Positions 1-12,594 of a DNA stretch of 64,000 nt are shown in pieces. The DNA is from Rhodamnia argentea (Eukaryota > Streptophyta > Magnoliopsida > Myrtales > Myrtaceae): assembly GCF_020921035.1 (NCBI RefSeq), contig NC_063155.1:31675294-31739293 (forward strand), read 5' to 3'. The notes beneath the pieces are model-generated. The model did no database searches. It saw only the letters and a list, made by a program, of their open reading frames with translations, and was not told where the DNA came from. The position numbers and the translations under genes are program-made. The first letter of the stretch is position 1, and the number at the start of each line of letters is the position of its first letter.

Positions 1-844
1 CACGTTCCTAAAATTTGACACCTTCCTCTTTAGATCCCGCCAGACATCTCTTAGTTAATCATGAAGTCTCCCAATGATTCATTTCATCCCTGCATTGCCA
101 ATGGAAAATTATCCGTAACGAAGGGTAAAATCAATTACATTGAATTACTAGACCACGCCATGCAAACATTTATTGGAATTTGACGATCTATATCCGTTGA
201 GGCTCGCATTAATATCACACGTGGAAGTTTTTCCACTCAAACCCGACGAAAAGACTTACAACGGTACTACAACTAATTCATGGTTAAGTAGCATTAAGTT
301 TTCGAGTTTTGAATAAAGATAATGTAACCATGTTTCTTATACAAATGACGGTTGAATGTAAGAGAAAGTATCGAGGTGTGTGGTTTTGTTATTAATGAGA
401 TATTGTCCCTAGATCCCTTCCCATGAGCATCCATACGAGACGTGTGGTTTTCAAAGACATGACAGATAAGTAACAGCAATTTGGGATGGGACTGGGAGTT
501 GTCTAGTCAAAGCGTTGGTCCAGATGGTGTCGAGGATTAAGGGCAGTGAGTTTTAGCACTAAATCACAGTTTTGGATCATCATCACATGCTTAATAAGAT
601 CAAAATATTGTACACCATTCTTTGTTAGTTGATGCTAATCTCCTTTTTTAATATTACCATTAGTTAGTCCCGTAAAACGTGTCCCATTTTACGTCCCATC
701 ATCAACCCTTTTCTTCTTTCTGGTTTTCTTGCTTCCCCCTCCTTCGAAAGAGAGCGAGTTCCTTCCCGTGAAAGGATCCCCTTTATCAGCGGCCTCTCCT
801 TACAAGCAGAAAACGATTCTCTCCACCACTCAGGCACTCACTCC
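1..844. other. Intergenic, upstream of the LSH6-like gene
   Basis: AT-rich DNA with no convincing reading frame. The last 200 bases contain pyrimidine-rich stretches that probably form the promoter and 5' leader of the following gene. I see no recognisable transposon end here. Confidence 0.5.
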
Positions 845-851
845 TATAAAA
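845..851 (+). promoter_or_regulatory. Probable TATA box of the LSH6-like gene
   Basis: TATAAAA lies about 55 bases upstream of the start codon at 906. That implies a very short 5' leader of roughly 25-30 bases if this box is used. Confidence 0.45.
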
Positions 852-905
852 CTGGTAAAGAGAGCGACGAACACAAAAGCCGGCATCGCGGATCACTGAT
901 CCGTC

Positions 906-1580
906 ATGGATTCAGCATCCGGTGCCGGAGCATCGCCACCCGACCCGCACAGCGTCCTAGTAGTCCCCACAACCTCGATGACCCCTGAAACCATTCCAGG
1001 ACCGTCGTCGCAGCCGCCGCCGTCAGCAGCCGCATCACAACCTAGCAGGTACGAGTCGCAGAAGCGGAGAGACTGGAACTCCTTCTTGCAGTACCTCAAG
1101 AACCACAAGCCTCCGCTAACACTGGCCCGATGCAGCGGGGCCCACGTGCTGGAGTTCCTCAAGTACTTGGACCAGTTCGGCAAGACCAAGGTCCACGTCA
1201 ACGGCTGCCCCTTCTTCGGCAGCCCCAACCCGCCTGGCCCCTGCGCCTGCCCTCTCAAGCAGGCCTGGGGCAGCCTCGACGCCCTCATTGGTCGCCTCCG
1301 GGCTGCCTTCGAGGAGAACGGCGGGCGGCCCGAGTCAAACCCTTTCGCCGCGAGGGCGGTCCGGATATACTTGAGGGAGGTCAGGGAAGGCCAGGCCAAG
1401 GCTAGAGGGATTCCCTATGAGAAGAAGAAGCGGAAACGGCCCGCAGTTGCTGCAGTGGCAGTGGCGAAGGTCACGGCGGGGGGTGATCAGGTAGGAAGTA
1501 GTGGAGGGAGAAGCAAAATGACCAACAACAATTCAGTGGCCGATGATCATGGTGGTGCTGGTGCTGGTGCGATATTATGA
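906..1580 (+). CDS. LSH6: ALOG-domain protein, LSH6-like
   Basis: Single-exon gene of 224 residues. ALOG proteins are plant nuclear regulators of organ boundaries and meristem fate, with a DNA-binding domain related to tyrosine recombinases. The ALOG domain covers about residues 48-172: it starts at [10 protein letters not shown], carries the cysteine-rich insert HVNGCPFFG with a following CACP, and ends with the helix around [15 protein letters not shown] basic stretch, KKKRKRP, follows directly and is the expected nuclear signal. The N-terminus (Pro/Ser/Ala-rich) and C-terminus (Gly/Val-rich) are low complexity, as usual in the family. The ATG at 906 follows a nearby TATA box, and family members are commonly intronless. 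Choosing LSH6 among the ten or so LSH paralogues rests on gene order (next to GILT, as in Arabidopsis At1g07090/At1g07080). Confidence 0.93.
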   Translation: MDSASGAGASPPDPHSVLVVPTTSMTPETIPGPSSQPPPSAAASQPSRYESQKRRDWNSFLQYLKNHKPPLTLARCSGAHVLEFLKYLDQFGKTKVHVNGCPFFGSPNPPGPCACPLKQAWGSLDALIGRLRAAFEENGGRPESNPFAARAVRIYLREVREGQAKARGIPYEKKKRKRPAVAAVAVAKVTAGGDQVGSSGGRSKMTNNNSVADDHGGAGAGAIL

Positions 1581-4472
1581 CTTGTTAGCGTTAGGGGATG
1601 GCACCTGTGGATCATTTGGCATCGCTCCAAGATTAGAGTAGTGCTGCGGATCATTCCTTCAGTAAGATTAATTACCCTTTTACTCCTGAAAACGAGCTCA
1701 TTCAATTTCTGGTTTAAGTTTTCCTCACTTCTCAAGGTTTCGGAGGTCAGATCACAGTCCAATAGTCTTGTTAGTGTCCGATGCATTTAGATCCGTTGAA
1801 CAATCCAACTTGAAAAACATGTAAGGCAAGTAAGTTCTAACGTTTCATCTTCCAAGGCACCAACACGGGTTAAGTCGTGCCAGTTCAGCCATCCGTCATC
1901 GATCTGGTTTTGCTTGATCTTTTCATGAGACGTAGTTGAACAGGTGACCAAGAACCCTAACGCTGAATTTTGGCGTCTCTCGTTACTTACTCTCTCTCTC
2001 TATGAGACCGATGAATCCACACTTCTGTTATGGTACTAAGATAGATGAAAACGCTCGCTATCTACGAGGACAACCACAACCTAAATTAACTCTTGTCCTG
2101 TTTGCTGTCTTGTTTGAAAAGTAGAAACCAAGACGCTTGTATAAATGACCAGTAGCCTATCATTGCCTCCAAGATTGCGCAGTGGATGTTATCCTACATT
2201 TTATTCTAATTTGCTCTTCCAAGAAGCCGCTCCCATCAGTCACTCCCCAGCAATACGTAAAACGAGGTTGTCGATATGATCGGCTTCTCGAGTGAAGTCT
2301 CCTATCCAATTGCATCAGATCACACAGCCTACCCTGACTATGTTACCGTGTTGATGTCACTCTGGCAGTAACATTCTCTCTAGTTTAATCTTTGTCTCGG
2401 CATCGGGTCGCTCACGCTCTTCTGTCCCTTTTGATGTCAACGAAAGTGTATAATCGGTCGCGAATGCGACTTCTTCTGTCTGCTTAACAATGCTGCTCTT
2501 CCTTTCGTGTTCCAACTCCCCTAATATTTCATTGGCCTCTTACTCATTTAAAACCTTCCAATGATGTGAGTTCTTTATAATATCTTCTGCTCTCCCTCCC
2601 TCTTTCTAGTGCATTTGTCGGTCTCCCGACGGTTTCTTATTTTTTGAAAGACTTATCATCTCGTACGTGTCCCAGACCCAATGAAGAGGAATGTCCCTTC
2701 GTTCATCCTTGTACCTTGATCTGCAGGAACTTCAATGCAGGAGACAAGCAGGATCTTCATCTTCCTTTGTTGGAGGGTCTCCTTAAAATTTTGATGACAT
2801 CTAGGAACACGTAGAATTGCTCGTCTGCTACAAAGAGGAAGGCATGTCGGATTTAACAAAAACTCAACCGAATAGGCAAGATCCTTAGTCATACAACAAT
2901 TCTGATAAAGATGATGAAGTGGATGGCCACGTTAGAAGGGGCTAGCTGAGCTCTTGTGAACTGAAGGAACGGAGGGATCGGGGTTGTCCGATAAGAATCG
3001 TGTCTCGTGATTTCAAAGATTAGCTGTCATCACAATGTTAATCATTGATGACGGAATGGTTCTAGAAGACAATTATGATACTATTGTCTTATTATAAACA
3101 AAGTGAGTGTGGATGCGCTTGAATTCCACACGGACCACCGAGCGAGATGTATATTAATTTATGCCCGACCTTTCATGATTTTGCTCGTATGATGTCACGT
3201 TGCAATGAGACGAGAGACCCCCCCACTTCGGACGTCTTTCGCGTGTCCCAACAAAGGCTAATGCCTCGCGTTTAGCTTATAGAATGGATTTACGAGACAA
3301 CTACGTCAATGCAACCTTACGATTGGTCGATTGTGACCCACGAAAAGATTATTGTCCGGTCACAATCACATATATGGTGATCGTCCCTTGCACCCATTGG
3401 CTTCTTCTCCGCTAAAGATTTCGTCTTCCCGATCATCTCGTCATTTGCTAGAGAAGTGACTAGAAATGGTGTGCGAGAAGAATTGATATCTGGTTCAGTA
3501 TTGTGAACGGAATTGAAATTCGTAATATAAGTTCCTAATCTTAGGATACATGGGCAATTTGAAAGTTATTCCGCGACTCACGATTAACCATAGAATTAAG
3601 TGCAAGTCTTGATCGCCACTGGTGCTAATAGCTAGGTCATTAAATATTTCAACAATCAGAGGGTAGAAGATGGAAGGACAGGCTAAAGAACGAAAAAAAA
3701 GCTCACAAAAGAGGATCGGGAGACTGGAGACATTCATCTTTCTCAAAGTTTGAAGGGCAGGTGGGTCAAAAGTCCCATTATACATGTTGGCGAAGCATTT
3801 CAGGCAAAGGAAGTGACAGAAGGATTTGACGTGCACAGTGCAAGTATGTGGGCTATGCCAACAAGTGCCGAGGAGACCGTGTGACATGTTTTCTATATTT
3901 CTTTTGAACCCAATTTCTTTTTTCTCTCCTTTGGTACTGCAGGATCTACCATTCACACCAGACCAAAAAGAGGGGTGACTTGGACCAAAAAAAAAAGAGG
4001 GGTGACATATTGGCAGACATTTAAATCAACGGTCACGAAAGGCCATGAATAGCATGAAGGGTTCAGTGACCTGGGTTCATCATATTCTAAAGTTCTTACT
4101 TTGTAGATGTACATATGCAGCATAGGCACAAGCGAGGTTCATTCGAAAATTTGGAAAGTTTTTACTGATTCAGTCATCTCCACTAATCAAAGATCATGTT
4201 GGTCATTCAAATGAGCCAAATTTCCTCAAACCTTTGCCTTCACCTGCAACCAGGCTAATGCAATCTCCCATTTCATAATATGTGGACCATATAAAGATAC
4301 AAACAAAGTTAAGATCAGTGAAACAGCACAGCCATTTAGAGCTCAAGACAACTACTACGATCCAGAAAGTGCTAGGACACAACTCGATAACTACGACCCT
4401 TCTCATAGGACTTGCTTCCGAACAAGTTCAACCACATAGATTTACTTGAAAACATAAAGGGTGACAAACCTC
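1581..4472. other. Intergenic, LSH6-like to GILT
   Basis: About 2.9 kb between the 3' ends of two convergent genes. I see no supported gene, RNA or clear terminal inverted repeats. A 153-codon open frame at 3495-3956 on the minus strand has no family features and looks like chance. The region must also hold the 3' UTRs of both flanking genes. Confidence 0.45.
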
Positions 4473-7396
4473 TTACACGTCAAGCAGCATCTTTGTCCAA
4501 CTCGTCATTGACTCCACAGCTGATCTCATTACTTCAAATACCGGCGATGACGTTTTCTCCTTCATGTAACAGACTGGATGACTTTTCCGTGCTTCCCTTA
4601 GTTGGACACGATTCGAAGAGAGTTCACTGCATGCCTCGGGCTTGGCAGTTCCACTGTAAGCCTCACAGATGTAGCTCAAAAAGTTTTCGTAATCCTGCAG
4701 GGAAGACATAGGGGATGAGACAGCTTACTTTTATATCTTGAAAAGAGGATACCAATCTTTGCATTAAGCACAATTCCTCACCATGAGAAGAAATGAATCT
4801 GATATTAGCAAAAAAAGATATAAAACTTACTTCATAAAGCGGTTTCCCATCAACCACGACCCAAGGAACATACTGATGAGGAGGCTGAAGTGCATTTGTT
4901 TCAGCCGCATATTTCAGCTCAAGCTGCAGATCAGTTAAAAGAGGACACTTGAGGATAGCCTTGAGTGCCAACCACATATTTTGTGCGTAATATTACCAGC
5001 AAATTGTTTTAGAAAATAGAGGTACATCCTTTACTAGGGCAGTGTGCAGAACAGGAACTCACTCATTAACCAGTAAAACCCAAGAGATAACTCAATTCTC
5101 GTTCTTATTAGTCTCTAAAAAACCACTCTACAATTGACTTGCACAGTTACAGGTAATATTTTTCCTGAATAAAAATCAGAAAAACAAACTCATACTGGGA
5201 TATATAAAATTAGAGATGACTGCAATCCTCACCGCAAGTTCCAAAGGCAATTCCATCGTGAACTTCCATTAATTCAACAAAACTCACTCATTGCACAAGT
5301 CTTAAAGGTCATTTCTGATATTCTCAATTATCTAATAGCTTTCATCAACGTTCTCTCCCAATAACATAGTGCTCCAGTGCTAAATGAAGATATAAGGCAA
5401 GCTTTTGATCACAAGCATGGCATTAATGTCTTCTAGTTTACCAGAGTTATAGGTCCAAGTGTTGACAGCAGAATTCAGGTGTAGTACTAACGAATTTCCC
5501 CATCTCAGCATTAGTCAATTTATCAAAGTTACAGATTATGGCAGATGTTCATTTGGTTTCAAACGTTAACCAAAAGTATGTGATCTACTCCGATGCAGAA
5601 GATACAGACACCTCCTTACAACACAGTTGAATCTAGCTGAACTTTTAGATGCTAGGCCACAGACTACTTACAACATAAGAGACAAAAATGTCAGTAGAGT
5701 AACACGCATAATCTAGTGGAAAGGGTAGCAGATAAATGGCATAAAACTAACCTCTTTCCCTCGTCCGCCAGCATAACAATCCGAGACAAGTTTGGAATCC
5801 AATCCTAAAGGCTCAAAGCAGGATTCCCACTGGGTGTACTCATGCGAATATACCAACTTCTCAATGTAATAGATAAGAGGAAAATGCTCATTCTGCAGTT
5901 AAAAGATCCACAATACACGACTTATAAGTAAGCTGAACGGATAAATATACATCAAACACCAATCTCCTTATAGTCTATACCACATGAGAACCGAGTAACT
6001 AGCATTATATATTTAAGCCTGTGTCATGCTGTCCAAGGTTTAAAGTCACATTAGGGTGGGTTTGCAAATTGCGACGGTCATGATTAGTATCTAAGTTGCG
6101 GAACATGAGTTCTCTGAATTCAGGAACACCCAGGATTGACATATCTAAATGAGTACACGACATCATCGTTCTGAAAATACGGTAAACGTGCAAAGACAAT
6201 TCCACCAAAATAAAGGGCCAGAAAGAAATGAAGAATAGACTAAACGAGAGCTGATGCTTACCAACTCAGGCCAGATGTCAATTGCACATGCTTCCACGGT
6301 GTTGAGCAAGCACTCCGACGGTCCATGCTGCAACAGTTACGAGAGAAACATAAGCTAGACAGGACGGGAAATGAAAGAACTGCATATCACTGAATTGGCA
6401 AGCTGGAGATACCGAAGACGCTAATAGAGATAAAAGAAAGCTCATCCAAATAACTCGAGTCCAGATATTCATCAAATCTAAAAGGGCATCACCAAATATA
6501 GCAAAATTGCCGAAATTGCAAGTCAGGACCTGGCAATCAAAGGCGGCGTTGCCTTTAAGTTTGGCATTCCCCCACGGAACGAGGTTAAGGTCGACATGGG
6601 AGATGAGGTCGCCGTCGAAGATCTTGGGGAGGTGATTGACGATGAAATTGGCACTGTAAGGGCAAAGGGACTCGTAATACAAACCCAAGGACACTTTATT
6701 GGAGGAGTCTGAAGGTAAGGTTATTTTGGAAGATGAAGAAGGAAAGAAGACAGTGAATAAACACAGGTAAGAAGTCAAAAGAAAGGGAGCTAGGTAAGAC
6801 GTACAAAGCATGTTGGATCGCATCGACGATAAGCTAACTGTTTGAGGATTTGAGGCTCGGTCGGGGCTTTGTCTGCTCGCTACAAGTCTAGAACTGCGGG
6901 AGAGAGAGGGGACATGCGAACCTGTGAAGCCGAAGAGGGGACAGAGACATGCGACGATGAGCATGCGACGAGCGTTCGCTAACAAGCAGAGATCGATCAA
7001 CAGGTGTCCGCCGGCCAGAACGATGGTTGTCGAAATTCAGCGAGACAAAAAAAAAAGGCAAAAAGGAAAAACAAAATGAGGCTGGACCTGGCAAGTGATG
7101 GTGTCGTTGACTCCGATGCGGGCGTTGCCGTAAGGGACGAGCTTGAGATCGAGGATGGAGATGAGGCCATTGTCGAAGACCTTAACAAGATGGTTGACGA
7201 TGAAGTTGGAGCAATATGGACACAAGGTCTCGTAGTAGAGCACCAGCTCCACTTTGTCTCTCTCCCAGCCGGAAGCGGTCGCTAGTAACGGGCTAACAAC
7301 CAACAAGATCAACCATGAACAGGTCCACACAGTGTTATGGAGACGCGTGGATCGGTTCTCCATTGGCGACCGCACAGGTTTTGGCAAAACCACCAT
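4473..7396 (-). CDS. Gamma-interferon-inducible lysosomal thiol reductase (GILT)-like, two alternative first exons
   Basis: GILT enzymes are secreted or vacuolar thioredoxin-like reductases that cut protein disulfides. Exons on the minus strand: 1a 7088-7396, 1b 6530-6823, 2 6262-6327, 3 5752-5892, 4 4831-4923, 5 4473-4694. Exons 1a and 1b are paralogous, both end in phase 0 at a CAG/GTCC donor, and both can join exon 2, giving 276 or 271 residues. Each encodes a hydrophobic signal sequence and the start of the thioredoxin fold. Exon 1a has the redox motif CPYC (residues 59-62; start at 7396, or at the Met at 7363). Exon 1b has CPYS (54-57), which lacks the second cysteine. Joining to exon 2 creates the GILT signature CQHGxxECxxNxxEAC. 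Conserved WESC and DCYAGGRG follow in exon 3, and QYVPWVVVDGKPL in exon 4. Exon 1b might instead be the start of a separate gene sharing exons 2-5. Its place beside LSH6 matches Arabidopsis At1g07080. Confidence 0.88.
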
Positions 7397-8006
7397 ACAG
7401 CCCCACCCAACTCAGCAGCGAAGTACGCTAATACCTCTCTCTGGCCTCTTACACGTAATTGCTTAAGTACTTCCTCCCCCTAAAAAATATCTCCCGTCGT
7501 GCATCGAGAGGGACAAAATCTGGACCGTGAAAAATTTCGTCGCTATTTGTCCCCATATGACGCGAGAGGATTGTCGTGCCGGAGCCGCGGAAGTGTCCCG
7601 GCCCCGCTTTTAACACCACATGCATCAATTAGAAATATCACGGTCACACAAATGCACGTAGCCCGATTTCCGTCTTTGGGTGGATAGGTGCGTTAGCTCT
7701 ATGATAGTTACACAGCATCTTAAATCACTTAAAGAGTATCGAATACACCACGGATCACAACTTAACAAGTGAATATCAGCACTGAAAGATAGTGTTGAAA
7801 GACTCCAAGGAGTTTCCCAGGATGCAATCTCAGTTTCCAAGACAATGAGATTGCATTGGATTATCACCCTTTTGTCTCCGGTGCACTGGCAATTCACCCA
7901 CTAACTCCATTATACTCGTTACGACATTAGTACAGCGTTACCACAGGCCATAGCTAGCCGATACATCACAGCATATGTTGGTTTCCAAGAATTCCCTGGG
8001 ATATGT
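7397..8006. other. Intergenic, GILT promoter side
   Basis: About 610 bases between the 3' end of the reductase gene and the start of GILT exon 1a, both on the minus strand. It must hold the promoter of exon 1a and the 3' UTR of the upstream gene. I see no repeat or RNA gene. Confidence 0.45.
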
Positions 8007-10712
8007 TCAGGAAATGAAGCCCTTGCTCTTTAAGCTCTCCATAGAATCCTTGATGATTTGCTCCATGGGGATAAACTCCAATCCCAAGTCCATCAGCTTC
8101 TTAGCTCCATTCTTCGTCCTCAATAACCCTGGTTGAGTATCCTTGGGTAATCTATCGAGATAGAATATTAAGTTTAGCGACATAAGCCATATCCAAATCC
8201 TACAAAAGACATCCTGTACGGTACTAGACTACCAGTGATATAGATGAAACAGGTACAACCTAGACAGCAAACAGAAGCATCTGGAACTGAGCCTTTCCTA
8301 TCAATTTCGGTAACAACAATTAACATACAAGGGTGAAGATTTCTTTAAAAACAGTCAAGAAGCTGCTAATTAGAAAGTTTTGCCCGGTTCTACCAACAAA
8401 TTATACACGGGCACTTAAGCATCTTATTAGCCTCCAAGTTATCTGAATTTGACTAGTGAGGGAAGCTTTCTCTTTGTCTATCCGATAATCTTTGCCAACC
8501 AAAGGAAATATGAAAGCCTTTAAGGCAACACAAAAGCCCAAAGAAATTGTGGTCATTCATTTCGGTACACAAGAAATGATGGGGGCAATCTATTTGATAG
8601 CCAAATGTTTCAGGTTATAACTAGTGATGCATGACTCACCGGTACAAGGCATATTAAGAATTCAAAATTGCTCCATTTTTAAGACCAGAACACTCTCCAA
8701 GTCAACATTTGGCTTACAAGAAAACAAATTAAAAATGATCATTAGTGCTACAAGTCCTAGAGATGCATCTGCAGATCCAGATGCAGTTTAAAGAAGAACA
8801 AGAACTCTGGCATTAGCCTCAAATAAAAGTGTTTTGCAAATGAGGGGAATCAAATAGTTGCTAGTTACCTCGGCAAGTTATATTCAGGATAAAGCTCGGC
8901 AACCTTGGCTACAAAATCGCCATACTGTGATATAGCTTCAACGCACAGGTGCCTTCCTTTCGCTGATGCATTCTCGTAAACCAGAATGTGTGCTAAGGCA
9001 ACGTCTTTAAAATGGACAGATCCCATAAAATGGTCTTTGTATGTTTCAGTGCACCCTATGGAAAGGTATAAATTGCTTGTTAAGATTAATGCTAATTCAA
9101 TAAGTGGAAGTAAAAGGCATCAGGTTCAGAAGATTGAACTATTAGACATATCTCCATCACATTATGCAGGTCTCCTTCAAATATCTAGTGCTCTAGCTGA
9201 GGTAATGATGCATTGCTGGAATTAATAATTGGTTCATGACATCATATCAACTATCAGCCATTGTCATGTAAACTTAACGCCAGCAAAAGCATATACCCTT
9301 GTTCGTAGTATGTGGCAGAAGCATAGTGCTTGCCCAACCTTCTTTATGATTATTTTCTATTTTCGCCAATTAAGTCACCGGCAGCAGGTGAAAAATATGA
9401 TAATCTAGGAGAAGAAGAAAACTTAAGAAGTGATACATAACAGATAACTGAACCTGTGCCTATGAACATTCGGAAAGAAATCTCTAAGCTTGCAAATGGA
9501 CATGGATTCGTTTCCTTAACTATAGTACAAAACTTGGAATTTTAACCTCCCAGCATCGATTTTACATCCACCCAAACGTAGAACATCAACTCTCCTAAGG
9601 GCACAATTGACAAATGCGGACAACCAGATGATAATCACATCCAAAGTCTGGAGAGCGGAAGAAAGTTACCCTGAAGAAGGCGGGTAAGCATTAACATGCT
9701 TGCATTGAGTCTTGGGGGGATGAGAGGACCCATGACTGTTCCAGGATTCACCACAACCACATCTAGTCCATTTTCGTTAGCAAAGTCCCAAGCAGCCTTC
9801 TCGGCAAGTGTTTTGGATGCAGGATACCACAACTAGCTCAAACAGGGAAAACTGAGGTCACATACAGTGGAAGGGGCACTCATACAGCTTACTCTTGATG
9901 AAAAAGGAAAACTCATAGGACTGCAAAAAGCCAATGAAGAGGTCTAAACCGTCTAATTAACTCACCCCATTCCGCTTGCAGTAGTCAAGATCAGTCCAAC
10001 AGTCTTCAGACTTCACTTGATCAGCAGGCCAAGAAGGGCTTGGCGTGATGGCGGAGACAGAGGACGTCACCACCACGCGCCGAACCCCAACTTCTTTAGC
10101 CGCTGTCAAAACGTTGATCGTCCCTTTAATGGCCGGGTCCAAAAGCTCGTTCTGCCAAATGACCCAAAAGTAGTCCTGTAAATTCACAGTGCAAGGGTGC
10201 CAAAAAGGCATCCATCCATGTAATTAGGCGGCGGGCGAGAAGAGAACCTCGGGGTCGCGGACTGGGTCGACGATGCAGGGAGAGGCAAGGTGGAAGACGC
10301 CGGCGCAACCGCGGACGGCGGCGAGGATGGAGTCGTAGTGGAGGAGGTCCATGCGGAAGAGGCGGAGACGGGAGTCTGCTCCCGGTAAAGCTTCTAGATG
10401 CTTCGTCTCAGCTTCATCTTCTGCAAAATGGGGAAATCCGATCGGGTCACAGCCAGGTGAAACGATGCGGCACGGATGAATATGGGATTAGCTTCAGCTA
10501 ACAGGGGGCAATTGTGCAGCAATCATGAAGGAATAGAATGAACTGAGCATATGCATTAGGAAAGGTAATATAAGAGAGAGAGAGAGAGAGCAACTGAGAT
10601 TTTGGACGGTGGCGTGAACGGTATAACCGCGTTCCAGGAGGAGGCGGACGAGCCATGAACCGATGCAGCCGCTACCGCCGGTGACGCACACTACCTCTCC
10701 CTGCTTCGACAT
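8007..10712 (-). CDS. Phenylacetaldehyde reductase / cinnamoyl-CoA reductase-like extended SDR
   Basis: Cytosolic NADPH-dependent reductase of the DFR/CCR group, acting on aromatic aldehydes or related carbonyls. Exons: 10595-10712, 10248-10420, 9966-10151, 9670-9832, 8869-9055, 8007-8151, giving 323 residues, the normal family length. The Rossmann motif TGGSGCIG is at residues 11-18. Ser is in VTSS (125-128) and the YxxxK pair is YPASK (162-166). NPGTVMGP and the C-terminal [11 protein letters not shown] region are conserved. The NWYCYGK signature of true cinnamoyl-CoA reductases is absent: the matching stretch reads GLWYPASK. This points to the phenylacetaldehyde reductase-like branch rather than lignin CCR. 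The gene is transcribed towards GILT, with which it shares no evident function. The substrate is inferred from the family only. Confidence 0.92.
10571..10590. repeat. (AG)n microsatellite
   Basis: About 20 bases of AG repeat in the first intron of the reductase gene, a few bases from the donor of exon 1. Confidence 0.8.
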
Positions 10713-11263
10713 CGTGGAATTTTGCTTGTGATCAAACTGGGTTTGGCTTTCCGACCAGAAAACCTGGGTTTGGCGACGTCGTACTAGATACTGAGCCACT
10801 GACGGATCATGTTAAATATCGCGCATCGCTTTCTATCCGGGATTTTATACGTGGGCCTATGATCACGGGTCGCATGTTTGGTCTATTTTTGTTTTTTTTC
10901 ACATCTGCTACCTCCTTTGGTCAAATTTCATGCATCATTTGATTTTGCACTACATAAATTTGTGCTCTCTCTTTATCTAGCGATTATATTTCTATTTGGA
11001 ACTTTCAAAATGATTAAGACGGTTGATTTCAACGTGGCCCAGCGCTTGAATCCCAGATGGAGCAGAGAAGCCCATCCCACATTTTCTTCCTCCGTTTTTT
11101 TTTTCTTTTTCGGCCCAGACATAAGTCAGTGCCGGAGGGTGAATTTAGTCATTTAGCTCATGGAGGAGCTCTGAAGAAGCCTCAAGATGCCTGAACGCGT
11201 AATCCCCCCATCAAGGAAGGTGGAAGAAGCATTCGGCCAGCTAAAAAGTGCACATGCGCCTGC
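10713..11263. other. Divergent promoter region, reductase / eS4
   Basis: About 550 bases between the start codon of the minus-strand reductase and the TATA box of the plus-strand eS4 gene. No gene or repeat is seen. It should contain both promoters. Confidence 0.45.
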
Positions 11264-11273
11264 TATATATATC
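11264..11273 (+). promoter_or_regulatory. Probable TATA box of the eS4 gene
   Basis: CTATATATAT lies about 65-75 bases upstream of the start codon at 11338. A strong TATA element is unusual for a housekeeping ribosomal protein gene and fits the diverged nature of this copy. Confidence 0.45.
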
Positions 11274-11337
11274 ACCTGATGCCATGATCCCAATCAATAT
11301 GCTCCCTCCTCTCTCTCGCGATCGATCGAACTAGAAT

Positions 11338-12594
11338 ATGGTAAAGAACGTCTTGCCTAGTTTTCAGCTTCTCTGTTAGGTAAATCTTGATTAGTCTGTT
11401 TAACTGAGACTGGGGAAGCACATAAAACACTGCAGGCGAGAGGAAAGAAGAAGCATCAGAAAAGGCTGAAATGCCCCAAACACTGGATGCTCGACAAGCT
11501 TGGCGGAGCTTTTGTAATGGCTAATCCGACGTCTCCCCTTTTCTTGTTTTTCGCTTTCAAAATATGGTTTTGCTCTCTTATCAACATTAAGATGTGCGAA
11601 TGGCATGATATGACGTGTCAGGGCCCTAAACCATCGCCCGGACCACATAAGTCGAGGGAGTGCTTGCCGCTGATCCTCATCCTCCGGAACAAGCTAAAGT
11701 ACGCTCTCAACTATCAGGAGGTCATTAAGATCCTCATGCAGCGACATGTTTTGGTCGACGGCAAAGTCAGAACCGACCAGAAATATCCTGCTGGCTTCAT
11801 GGGTCTGTGAGACTCTTTCTCTATCTCTCTCTCTCTCGCGCGCGCGCCGTTTCGATGGCTGATATCACTTGTACAAAAAATAAGAAAGTGACAAGGAAAA
11901 CTGAAAAAGCTCCATCGTCGCTCTCTGTTATCTGAAACCATGATATGTTGCAGATGTGGTCTCCATTCCTAGAACAAGCGAGAACTTCCGCCTTCTTTAC
12001 GACACCAAGCGCCGCTTCCGGCTTCGTTCGATCAGTGACGACGAGGCTAAGGTGTTAGACTGATATTTACTCTATCGTCCTTTTTGTTTTCTCTTTTCTC
12101 TTTTGCGAATTTGTGGGAAATAGTGAGTAAGCGGATGATGGACTGGGAAGCTGCATGCCATGCAGTTCAAGCTGTGCAAAGTCCGATCAGTGCATCTCGG
12201 GAAAAAAGGGATCCCCTACCTTGACACCTTCGACGGACGGACCATCCGATACCCGGACCCACTGATTAAGGCCAACGACACTATCAAGCTGGACCTCGAG
12301 ACCTACAAAATCACCAGCTTCATCAAGTTCGAGGTCGGGAACCTAGTGATGGCAACCGGCGGAAGGAACAGAGGCCGTGTCGGGGTCATGAAGGTGAAAG
12401 AGAAGCACCAGGGGAGCTTCGACATCATCTACGTTCAGGACGCGGCCGGGAAAGAGTTTGCGACTCGGGAGGGGTACGTTTTCGTGATCGGCGAGGGGAC
12501 GAAGCCGTGGGTGTCGCTCCCCAAGGACAGAGGCATCAAGCTGTCCACCGTGGAGGAGTCCAGGAGAAGACAGCAAGCACATCCATCCACTTAA
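11338..12594 (+). CDS. RPS4: 40S ribosomal protein eS4 (S4e), diverged paralogue
   Basis: Structural protein of the small cytosolic ribosomal subunit that binds 18S rRNA. Exons: 11338-11340 (the ATG alone), 11436-11513, 11622-11802, 11954-12051, 12166-12594. They give 262 residues, the usual plant eS4 length. An initiator-only first exon is typical for this gene. The conserved [12 protein letters not shown] is at residues 17-28, followed by the S4 RNA-binding domain ([11 protein letters not shown] to [10 protein letters not shown]), the central S4e domain ([20 protein letters not shown]) and a KOW motif around [10 protein letters not shown]. The sequence is more diverged than expected for so conserved a protein. 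The start reads [17 protein letters not shown] where I recall ARGLKKHLKRLNAPKHW, and the tail is basic and Gln/His-rich. It may be a specialised or weakly expressed copy. The frame is intact. Confidence 0.9.
11819..11847. repeat. (CT)n(CG)n microsatellite
   Basis: Alternating CT then CG dinucleotides in intron 3 of the eS4 gene, about 17 bases after the donor at 11803. Confidence 0.75.

Noticed and set aside
3495-3956. 153-codon minus-strand open frame
   Set aside because: No domain, signal or family-like sequence; it sits in AT-rich intergenic DNA and looks like chance.
6530-6823. A second complete GILT gene
   Set aside because: Only the first exon is duplicated. I find no second set of exons 2-5 between the two first exons.
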